Part shown: positions 1 to 6,700 of the stretch, piece by piece
How the letters are laid out: each line of letters opens with the position of its first letter
Numbering within the stretch: position 1 is the first letter of the stretch
NCBI GenBank assembly: GCA_039812545.1
Contig: JBDIAR010000159.1
Coordinates: 1-7,835, forward strand
Length of the DNA: 7,835 nucleotides
Direction: 5' to 3'
Source: JBDIAR01 sp039812545
Lineage (GTDB): Bacteria; Actinomycetota; Actinomycetes; Actinomycetales; Dermatophilaceae
Translations under genes and position numbers: made by a program
The notes under the pieces: model-generated
Databases searched by the model: none
What the model saw: only the letters and a program-made list of their open reading frames with translations
What the model was told of the DNA's origin: nothing

Positions 1-252
1 TCGTGGGGTTGTCGGTCGTCCCTGGCAGGGTAGTCCCGAGCTCGGACAACACCTGCCTCGGCACGCGGCGCGGGGTGCCGGCATACCGACGACGCGAGAT
101 CTCGTCGTGACCTCGCTGGTCACTCGGGAACGATTTCGCGTGATTCACTGTTGGTATCGACGAGCGCCGTACCCGGACGCAACCACAGCAGCGACCGGCG
201 CGTCACTCGATGAGACGGTGGGGCACCTGGCCCCGGTGAGGAGACACACACG
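1..252. other. Intergenic/leader region with no convincing gene
   Basis: One rightward frame stays open from position 2 to the TGA at 254-256, overlapping the ATG at 253. About a third of its third codon positions are A or T, unlike the real genes here, and its peptide resembles no family I know, so I treat it as non-coding. The stretch holds an ECF-type promoter match at 126-153, a GGCATACC octamer at 80-87, and two 10-bp perfect palindromes, CCGAGCTCGG at 36-45 and CGAGATCTCG at 95-104. A short hairpin, CCCTG-G-CAGGG, lies at 20-30. The palindromes could be operators, but nothing in the sequence identifies a regulator. Confidence 0.6.
126..153 (+). promoter_or_regulatory. Candidate SigR/SigH-type ECF sigma promoter
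   Basis: A -35 element GGGAAC at 126-131 is followed by exactly 18 bases and then GTTG at 150-153. This matches the known Streptomyces SigR / mycobacterial SigH-SigE consensus (GGAAY, about 18 bases, GTT), used for thiol-oxidative and envelope stress. Transcription would start near 160 and leave a leader of roughly 90 bases before the DUF7455 ATG. The match is by eye only; no start site is known. Confidence 0.5.
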
Positions 253-486
253 ATGAACGCGACCCTGGCGCCCAGCCTGAGTGCCGCCGACCGCTGCGAC
301 CGTTGTGGCGCGCGGGCCTACATTCGTGCGCGTCTGCACTCCGGTGGCGAACTGCTGTTCTGCGCTCACCACGGCCGCAAGCACCTGCCGGCGCTGGCCA
401 ACCTCGCCGAGATCCGCGACGAGAGCGAGATGCTGGCCACGCCCACCGGTGCGTCGGCCGCATCGGCTCACGGCGCGATGGAGTGA
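253..486 (+). CDS. DUF7455-family small zinc-ribbon-like protein
   Basis: The product is a 77-residue soluble protein that I recognise as the actinobacterial DUF7455 family. It has a CxxC pair at Cys15/Cys18 and a second CxxH pair at Cys37/His40, with a further His39 and His44. This pattern fits one structural zinc ribbon, or a redox-sensitive zinc site. The biochemical function of the family is unknown to me. The ATG at 253 is preceded by AGGAG at 239-243 with a 9-base spacer. The acidic/Ala-rich tail after about residue 50 looks unstructured. A SigR/SigH-like promoter lies 100 bases upstream, which would suit a thiol-containing protein under oxidative-stress control; that link is inference. 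Family members often sit near a principal sigma factor gene in actinobacteria (from memory); here the next gene is a DUF456 membrane protein 43 bases downstream. Confidence 0.85.
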   Translation: MNATLAPSLSAADRCDRCGARAYIRARLHSGGELLFCAHHGRKHLPALANLAEIRDESEMLATPTGASAASAHGAME

Positions 487-529
487 CGACACGGCCCACC
501 TGAGCTGAGCGACCGCCCGCGGACAGTCC

Positions 530-1015
530 GTGATCTCACCGACCGATCTGGTCGTCATCGTCGCCGTCCTCGTCGGGATGGTCGGCATTCTGGTGCCGGT
601 GCTGCCGGGGTTGTTGCTGTGCTGGGGCGCCGCGGTGTTGTGGTCCCTGCAGACCGGGGGGTCCGCCGGCTGGCTGGTGTTCGGGATCGCCTCGGTCGCG
701 TATGCCGTCGGCTTGGTCCTGCAGTACACCCTTCCCTCCCGCCGGCTCAAGGCGGCCGGGGTGGGCACGCGGACGCTGGTCGTGGCGGCGTTGGTGGGGA
801 TCGTGGGCTTTTTCGTGGTGCCGGTCGTCGGGCTGCCGCTGGGTTTCGTCGCGGCGATCTATCTGCTGGAGCGGGCCCGGTTGGGTCGGCACGGCGAGGC
901 GATGACCTCGACGAAGGTTGCGGTGCGCTCGGTGGCGCTCAGCATGGGCGTCGAACTGGCGTGTGCGACGGTGATTCTGGCGACCGTGGTGGTCGCCGCG
1001 TTGCGCGTCGGGTAG
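530..1015 (+). CDS. DUF456 domain integral membrane protein
   Basis: The product is 161 residues and strongly hydrophobic, and it matches the DUF456 family in length and pattern. The first membrane segment covers about residues 7-38 and contains the conserved VPVLPG motif (22-27), probably as a re-entrant or two-helix hairpin. Further segments lie at about 47-67, 82-112 (with a second glycine/proline turn, VVGLPLG, at 99-105) and 133-158. A short basic cytoplasmic loop lies near residues 113-121. The function of the family is not established. The start is a GTG without a clear Shine-Dalgarno, 43 bases after the DUF7455 stop, so translation may depend on readthrough from the upstream gene in one transcript. 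The N-terminus begins right at the first membrane helix, as is usual for the family, which supports this start. Confidence 0.85.
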   Translation: MISPTDLVVIVAVLVGMVGILVPVLPGLLLCWGAAVLWSLQTGGSAGWLVFGIASVAYAVGLVLQYTLPSRRLKAAGVGTRTLVVAALVGIVGFFVVPVVGLPLGFVAAIYLLERARLGRHGEAMTSTKVAVRSVALSMGVELACATVILATVVVAALRVG

Positions 1016-1041
1016 GCGCGACCCGCTCGGCGTGCGTTCCC

Positions 1042-1080
1042 CGATCAGCGGTGGTTCGATCAGCGGTGGTTCGATCAGCG
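1042..1080. repeat. 15-bp tandem repeat, 2.6 copies, at a convergent gene junction
   Basis: The unit CGATCAGCGGTGGTT occurs at 1042-1056 and 1057-1071, followed by a 9-base partial copy at 1072-1080. The partial copy contains the stop codon of the DUF3040 gene. Because the unit is five codons long, the leftward reading frame meets CGC TGA three times in a row: the real stop, then two repeats of Ser-Asn-His-Arg-stop. It lies between two converging genes where a terminator would be expected. I see no stable GC-rich hairpin with a U-tract here. Confidence 0.9.
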
Positions 1081-1485
1081 CCAGTTGTCGTCGCGGCGCC
1101 GGTCCCAGCGGTCTTCCATCCGCTGCATGAACGAGGAGTCGCGGCGAGCCCCCTTGGTGCGGGCGCCGCTGCGGGCCGGCCCGGTCGTCCCATCCGGGTT
1201 GACGGTCGCCAGCCGCGGTCGACGCGACGTGGGCCAGAGGGCATACCCGGCGGTGGCCACCATGACGGCGAAGCCCAGGGCACCGAGCGGAATGAGCGGG
1301 ACGAGGACGGCGGTGACGATCAGTGCGAGGCCGACGATGACGCCGATGACGCCGATGGCCAGACGCCGGTTCGAGGGTCGGGAGGAGCCGAGGTTGCGCA
1401 GCTGCGAGACGAGTTGCGGGTCGTCGGCGCTGAGGGCCTGCTCCATTTGGCGCAGCATCTGCTGTTCGTACTCGGACAGGGGCAC
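1075..1485 (-). CDS. DUF3040 domain small membrane protein
   Basis: The product is 136 residues. It opens with MPLSEYEQQMLRQMEQAL, very close to the usual DUF3040 opening. A soluble acidic amphipathic N-terminal segment (about 1-32) precedes two membrane helices (about 42-62 and 64-84). A basic C-terminal tail follows, rich in Arg and Asp and ending RRRDDNWR. I prefer the GTG at 1485 to the in-frame GTG two codons upstream (1491). The later one has GAGGAGG at a 5-base spacing and gives the family-typical N-terminus, whereas the earlier one overlaps that site. The function is unknown. In many actinobacteria, as I recall, this family lies between dinB and mraZ at the head of the division/cell-wall cluster. 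Here it does follow dinB (117-bp gap), but the next gene is a converging DUF456 gene. Confidence 0.88.
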   Translation of the reverse strand: MPLSEYEQQMLRQMEQALSADDPQLVSQLRNLGSSRPSNRRLAIGVIGVIVGLALIVTAVLVPLIPLGALGFAVMVATAGYALWPTSRRPRLATVNPDGTTGPARSGARTKGARRDSSFMQRMEDRWDRRRDDNWR

Positions 1486-1490
1486 GGGCA

Positions 1491-1497
1491 CCTCCTC
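1491..1497 (-). promoter_or_regulatory. Ribosome binding site deciding the DUF3040 start
   Basis: GAGGAGG on the minus strand lies 5 bases before the GTG at 1485. The alternative GTG at 1491 lies inside this site, so 1485 is the better start. Confidence 0.75.
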
Positions 1498-1526
1498 GAT
1501 TGGCGTGGCGCTGCGGGAGACGACCA

Positions 1527-1556
1527 GGTCTACGGTGGCGTCGGTTGTCTGTGCAA
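1527..1556 (-). promoter_or_regulatory. Weak candidate promoter for the DUF3040 gene
   Basis: On the minus strand TTGCAC (1556-1551) and TAGACC (1532-1527) are separated by 18 bases in the 117-bp gap between dinB and the DUF3040 gene. The -35 is reasonable for a housekeeping sigma factor. The -10 lacks the usual final T. It may be chance; the gene could equally be read through from dinB. Confidence 0.25.
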
Positions 1557-1602
1557 CGCGTGGGAGTTCGGTTTTGTGCCCGTCGGTCGGACGTGCACCT
1601 CT

Positions 1603-2862
1603 TTAGGATAAGTCGCCGCGACGCCGCGTGGTAGCCGCGCGTGGATCGGGAACCAGAGAACCCGGACGGATCGCTCCCGCACCGAAGCGGGCACTGGCTC
1701 GGTCCACGGCACGGTCGGCATCTCGCCAACCGTGCGGTCGTTCGTCCAGTCGTCCTTGGACCGCGGCCCGCTCGGTCGGGACGAGACCTTCGAGTCGGAC
1801 GCCGACGAGCCGCACGCGCGCCCGCTGCAGGCCGAGCCGGTCGTAGAGCTCTCGGGCGACGGCGTAGATGTCGCGGGAGACGTCGGTGTAATCGCGCAGC
1901 GTCCGGGACCTGGTGATCGTCGTGAAATCGGCGAACCGGACCTTCACGGTCACGGTGCGTCCCATCATGGCGGCGGCCCGGGCGCGGGCCGCGGTGCGAT
2001 CGGAGAGTTTGAGCAACTCGCGGTGGATGTATGCCGGGTCGTCGGCGTCGAAGGCGAAGGTCTCGTCGGAGCCGATGCTCTTCTCTTGGCGAAGGGGTGC
2101 CACCCGCCGGTCGTCGCGACCCCAGGACAGGTCGTGCAGGTGGCGGCCCGAGACGGGGCCGAGGATCTTCTCCAGGGTGCCGACCGGGGTGTGCGCCAGA
2201 TCGGCGACGGTGCGGATACCGAGTCGTTGCAGAGCCTCCTCGGTGCGCTCCCCGACACCCCACAGTGCGCCGATCGGGAGTTGGTGGAGGAAGGGGACGA
2301 CCTCGGCGGCGGGGACGACGACCAGACCGTCCGGTTTGGCCAGCGCGGAGGCGAGTTTGGCGACGAATTTGGTGGACGCGACACCGACGGAGGCGGTGAT
2401 GCCCTGTTCGTCGGCGATCGTGTCGCGCAACTGCCGGGCGATCGCGGTCGGGCTGCCGAGGCGTCGCCGGGCGCCGGCGATGTCGAGGAATGCCTCGTCG
2501 AGGGACAGCGGTTCGACGCACTCGGTGATGGCGGCGAAGGTCGCCATGATCGCCTCGGACATGGCGGCATACCGGCGGTGGTCCGGTTCGAGGACGATCG
2601 CCTGGGGGCACAGGCGCCGGGCCCGAGCCATCGGCATCGCCGCGGCGACCCCGAACCGTCGTGCTTCGTAGGTGGCCGACAGGACGACCGAGCGCCCGCC
2701 ACCGCCACCGATGATGACCGCTTTGCCGCGCAGGTCCGGTCGGGAGATCAACGACGCCGAGGCGTAGAAGGCGTCCATGTCGACGTGCAAGATCGTGCAA
2801 CCGGTGTCGTCGGGCGGCTCGGTGTCGTCGCGCTGCGGAAGAGCGAACTGACGCCTGCTCAC
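1603..2862 (-). CDS. dinB: DNA polymerase IV (Y-family translesion polymerase)
   Basis: The product is 419 residues and complete. It copies past damaged template bases at low fidelity. The palm/fingers begin with HVDMDAFYAS (26-35), which carries catalytic Asp28. The steric-gate position, which excludes ribonucleotides, is Tyr33. LSATYEARRFGV (61-72) and SLDEAFLD (120-127) supply the nucleotide-binding loop and catalytic Asp122/Glu123. SVGVASTKFVAKLAS (158-172) is the conserved palm motif. A helix-hairpin-helix thumb lies at about 195-223 (WGVGERTEEALQRLGI), and the little finger at about 258-362. The GTG start has GGAGG at a 6-base spacing. The gene lies 51 bp after the methyltransferase gene and is probably in one unit with it and dnaE2. 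The usual C-terminal clamp-binding QLxLG motif is not recognisable; the matching stretch reads QGRLDE (369-374). No LexA box is seen just upstream. Confidence 0.95.
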   Translation of the reverse strand: MSRRQFALPQRDDTEPPDDTGCTILHVDMDAFYASASLISRPDLRGKAVIIGGGGGRSVVLSATYEARRFGVAAAMPMARARRLCPQAIVLEPDHRRYAAMSEAIMATFAAITECVEPLSLDEAFLDIAGARRRLGSPTAIARQLRDTIADEQGITASVGVASTKFVAKLASALAKPDGLVVVPAAEVVPFLHQLPIGALWGVGERTEEALQRLGIRTVADLAHTPVGTLEKILGPVSGRHLHDLSWGRDDRRVAPLRQEKSIGSDETFAFDADDPAYIHRELLKLSDRTAARARAAAMMGRTVTVKVRFADFTTITRSRTLRDYTDVSRDIYAVARELYDRLGLQRARVRLVGVRLEGLVPTERAAVQGRLDERPHGWRDADRAVDRASARFGAGAIRPGSLVPDPRAATTRRRGDLS

Positions 2863-2913
2863 GGCATACCTCCGCGCCGGGGGCGCTCTGGACGGTCGGG
2901 TACGGCTGGGGGG

Positions 2914-3678
2914 TTACCTGCGTCGGCCGACGGCGTGCAGGGCGCTACCGAGTTGGCCGAGGAAGGCGTAGTCGGGCTGGGTCGCGACAGCGGATTCCAA
3001 CTCCAACAAGGCGATCCGATCGGCGTCCGAATCGACCAGGGCGGCGGGCACGAGATCGGTGAAGACCCGCAGACCGGTGATGGACTCGACGGTGAACCCG
3101 GTGTCGGCGAGCCAGCCGGCCAGGGTCGCTGCGTCGAACCGGCGAGGCAGTGGATCCCCCGGCCCCCATCGGCCGTCGACGCTGGTGAGCGCGGTTCGGG
3201 CGGCGGTGAAGTCACCGGCGAGGGCCCGGGCCAGGACGGCGGCGAGTCGGCCGGCGACGACCAGCGACAGGGCGGCGCCGGGGGCCAGGATGGCGCCGAT
3301 CGCCCGCAGGGTGGCCACCGGGTCGTCGACGACCTCCAGGGTGCCGTGGCAGCAGACCAGGTCGAATCCGTCGGCGCCGGCCGGGGCCAGGTCGCCGAGG
3401 CTGTCGCCGTCGCCCTGGACGGCGGTGATCCGGGCGGCGACGTCGGCATCGGCGGCGCGCCGGGTGAGCGCGGCCAAGGCGTCGGGGCTGGGGTCGACGA
3501 CGGTGACGTCGTGACCGAGTCCGGCCAGCGGGACCGCCATGCCACCGGTCCCACCGCCGAGATCGAGGACCCGCAGCGGCCGACCGCGCTCGGTGCCCAG
3601 CGTCGCGGCGAGGTCCTCCACGGCGTCCCAGAGGGCGACGGTACGCAAGGAGTGCGTGCGACGGATGCGGTCGGGCAC
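2914..3678 (-). CDS. Class I SAM-dependent methyltransferase
   Basis: The product is 254 residues. The Rossmann-type methyltransferase fold shows motif I as VLDLGGGTGG (37-46), the SAM-binding glycine loop. Motif II is VTVVDPSPDAL (58-68), where Asp62 is the likely ribose-binding acid. VQGDGDSLGDL (87-97) follows as motif III, and FDLVCCHGTLEVVDDP (105-120) as motif IV/post-motif. The C-terminal half (about 165-254) is the substrate-side region and has no motif I can assign. It resembles the SmtA/CmoM-like group, but the substrate (small molecule, tRNA or protein) cannot be told. I chose the GTG at 3678 because AGGAGG lies 5 bases before it and the fold begins soon after; the frame remains open further upstream without family-like sequence. 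It lies 94 bp after dnaE2 and 51 bp before dinB, so it is probably co-transcribed with the two polymerases. Confidence 0.88.
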   Translation of the reverse strand: MPDRIRRTHSLRTVALWDAVEDLAATLGTERGRPLRVLDLGGGTGGMAVPLAGLGHDVTVVDPSPDALAALTRRAADADVAARITAVQGDGDSLGDLAPAGADGFDLVCCHGTLEVVDDPVATLRAIGAILAPGAALSLVVAGRLAAVLARALAGDFTAARTALTSVDGRWGPGDPLPRRFDAATLAGWLADTGFTVESITGLRVFTDLVPAALVDSDADRIALLELESAVATQPDYAFLGQLGSALHAVGRRR

Positions 3679-3683
3679 GGCAA

Positions 3684-3689
3684 CCTCCT
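3684..3689 (-). promoter_or_regulatory. Ribosome binding site deciding the methyltransferase start
   Basis: AGGAGG on the minus strand is 5 bases before the GTG at 3678. It sets the start at 3678, although the reading frame is open for about 100 codons upstream, overlapping the end of dnaE2. Confidence 0.8.
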
Positions 3690-3772
3690 GGACGATGACC
3701 TGCAGGAGTTCACTGTATGACACCTGGCGGCGGCTACCCGTGAGCGGCGTCGGGCGCGGTGGTCGGTCGTCG

Positions 3773-6700
3773 TCATCGTCCCGAACTCCCCGGGCTGGAG
3801 TGCCACAGTTTGCGGGGCGCGGTGCCGTACTCGGGGCCCACCTCCGGCACGACCTCGGGGACGAGATCGGCGAGCGAACGGGACTGCTGCACATTGCCTC
3901 CCGGGGGTTTGGTGTCGGCATACGGGGATTGGGTGAACCCCGAGGCGTGGACGAGGACGCGTCGGCGCCGGCCACCCCCCATCCCGCCGGGGGCGTCGGA
4001 GCGTCGCTCCCGGTCCGATGGCGGGTGACCGGCGGTTGTCGCTGCCGGCCGAACCGGGTCGTCGTCGTGGCGGGGCAGGCTGGGGTCTCGCGTCAGCGCC
4101 GGGTCGCCGTCGAGGCCGTAGCCGGGGTGCCCGGTGCGGTCGTGGTATGCCGCCGGACCGGTGAGCGGGGCCCCGGTGAGCGAGGCGCGTTGCGGTGCCG
4201 CTCCCGACCCCGATGCCCAGGCCCGGGCGCGCAGTTCGGCGTCGGCTTCGGCGGTGGCCATCGTGTCGTGCACGCCGGCCAGGCCGCCGCGCAACCAGGA
4301 TTCCCACAGGGCGGAGAGTTCCCAGGCGCCGGTAGCCCGCAACGAGATGCCGCGGGGGCCGGTGCGCCGGGTGAGGCCGCGCACCAGGAGTAACCAGGAG
4401 TGGAAGACCGTCGTGGCGCAGGCCCCCTGGACGTCTTCGAAGAAGGTGCAGTCGACCGGGCCGGTGGAGTCGTCAAGGGTGAGGAAGACGACTCGGCGCC
4501 CGGAGCGGACCGGCGGGGTCTGGGTGGCGGCCTTGACGCCGGCGACCCAGACCTCCCGGTTGCTGCGCCGGTCGAGCAGGTCACGGGATCGGGTGACGCC
4601 CAAGGCGGTGAGCATCGGGGCGTAGAACTCGACGACGTGCGCGCTGGCGTCCAGGCCGAGGATGTCGAGTTCGGCACGCACCCGTTCGGGGCCGGTGAGT
4701 TCGGGCAGACCCAGACCGTGGTGGAGTTCGGGGGCGTCGCCGAGGTCGAGGGTCAGCTGGACGGGTTGATGGTCGGCGGGGATGACGGCTCGGGCCGCTT
4801 GGGATTGGGCGGCTGCGAGGGCCGCGACGTGTCCTTGTCGGGCCGCCGAACCGCCGTGGTAGAGCCCCGGGGTGCCCATCGAACGGCCGGGGAGGGTCTT
4901 GTGGGTCGTCGAGCGGGCCGGCGCGGAACGGGACCACCGTTCGAGTTCGGCGATGTGCAGCAGGATGTCGCGGCGGGTGATCCGACCCCGGCGCCCCAGC
5001 CCCGCGCTGCCGCCGATGCCGTAGATCGAGTCGAACGCCCCCGTCAGGGCGAGTCGTTCGGCGACCGGCCGACTGACCTGGGCACGGCGCCAGAAGTCGG
5101 CCAGACCGGCATACGGCTGTCCGGCGACGATCCGGGCGACCTCGGCCGCGCTGATCCCCTTGACGTCGGCCAGCGAGAGCCGGATGCCGTAGCCGCGGGC
5201 GTCCGGAAGGTCCGCCTGGGCGCTCGCTGCGCGGGCCGCCGTCTCCACGGTGGGTTCTCCGTTCGGTGATCGACCGATGGGGATTGGAGGTGATACCGGG
5301 CCCGATGCGGGTCCGGTATCACCTCCAATCGCGAGGAGTTGGGCGGCGGTATCGGTGGCGGTATCGGTGGTGAGTCGTTCGACGCGGTAGGTGTCGCCGG
5401 AGGCGTTGACGTCCAGGCCGAGGACGGTGATGCCGAGGCTGCGGGCGTCGTCGAGGATCAGCCGTTTGGGGTACATCCCCGGGTCGTGGGTGAGGACCCC
5501 GGCGAGGAAGGCCGCCGGGTGGTGGGTCTTCAACCAGGCTGACTGGTAGGTCGGCAGCGCGAAGGCCGCGGCGTGCGCCTTGCAGAACCCGAACGAGGCG
5601 AATCCCTTGAGCACCGCCCAGATCCGGTCGCAGTCCTGCGGGGAGTAGCCGCGGGCCAGCGCGGCCGGCCGCCACCACGCCTCGACCTGCGCTTGGCCGT
5701 CCGGCGAACCGAGGGCCCGGCGGGCCTCGTCGGCGTGGGCGAGGCTGACCCCGGTCGTGATCGAGACGATCCCGAGGATCTGTTCGTGGAAGACGACGAT
5801 CCCCTCGGTCTCGGCGAGTACGGGTTCGAGGCTGGGATGGAGGTATTCGGCGCCGGCCCAGCCGTGCCGGGCGTCGAGAAAGGGGCGGATCATGTCGGTC
5901 TTGACCGGGCCGGGCCGGAACAGCGAGATGTCGACGATCAGGTCCTCGAAACTGCGCGGGCCGAATTTGCCGATGAGTTCGCGTTGCCCCGGACTCTCGA
6001 TCTGGAAACAGCCGAGAGTATGCGTGGTGCGGATCAGCCGGAACGTCGCCTCGTCGTCGAAGGGCACCTGCCTCCGGTTGTCGAGGTCGATCTGGACGCC
6101 GTCGACGCGATCGATCTCGCGCACCGCGTAGGCCATCGCCGACTGCATCCGGATGCCGAGGATGTCGAGCTTGAGCAGTCCGAGCGCTTCGACGTCGTCC
6201 TTGTCGAACTGGCTCATCGGGAAGCCCAGCCAGCTGGCCTCCACCGGTGTCCGGTCCAGCAGACCGGAGTTCGACAGCACCACTCCGCACGGGTGCAGGG
6301 CGATATGCCGGGGCAGCCCGTCGAGTCGTTCGACGAGGTCGAGCAGCATGGCGTGCCGGGGGGCGGTCAGGCCGCTGGCGGCGAGTTCCGGCAGTTCCTC
6401 GATGGCCTGGCGGGCCCGGCTGGCGCTGATGTGCGGGAATGCCTTGGCCATGGCGTCGATCTCCCCCGGCGGCAGTCCCAGGGCCGCCCCGACGTCGCGG
6501 ATGGCGTGCCGGACCCGGTAGCTGTCCATCATCGACACGCAGGTGACCCGTTCGCCCCCGAACCGCTCCAGGACCTTCTGGTAGATCTCGGTGCGTCGGG
6601 CCGATTCGACGTCGACGTCGATGTCGGGGAGTTGAGCCCGCAGCGGCGAGCAGAACCGCTCCATCATCAGGCCGTAGCGCAGCGGCTCGACCCCGGAGAT

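Noticed and set aside
2..256. An open rightward frame ending in TGA overlapping the DUF7455 ATG, suggesting the end of a coupled upstream gene
   Set aside because: Third-position GC is far lower than in the real genes, no family resemblance is seen, and a good promoter motif lies inside it. It remains possible but unlikely.
1016..1074. A bidirectional terminator between the converging genes
   Set aside because: Only short GATC self-pairings exist in the tandem repeat. There is no stable stem and no U-tract.
536..2800. A 754-codon leftward frame across the DUF456 gene, the DUF3040 gene and dinB
   Set aside because: It overlaps three well-supported genes in other frames and gives an Arg/Pro-rich product typical of a shadow frame.
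1732..3720. A 662-codon rightward open frame opposite dinB and the methyltransferase gene
   Set aside because: It is antisense to two genes with clear catalytic motifs. Its Gly/Asp/Arg-rich product has no recognisable fold; long antisense frames are expected at this GC content.
3679..3772. A separate promoter for the methyltransferase gene (TACAGT on the minus strand at 3717-3712)
   Set aside because: The -10-like hexamer is well placed, but no -35 hexamer is found at a usual spacing. The spacing also fits co-transcription with dnaE2.
2859..4307. A 482-codon leftward frame over the methyltransferase gene
   Set aside because: The overlapping frame encodes a complete methyltransferase fold with SAM motifs; this one encodes Ser/Pro/Arg-rich sequence.
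5305..5373. A 22-codon rightward frame starting in the palindrome loop after an SD-like arm (Arg/Tyr/Trp-rich)
   Set aside because: The spacing from the SD-like sequence is too long, the SD would be locked in the hairpin, and it is antisense to dnaE2. The peptide simply reads out the tandem repeat.
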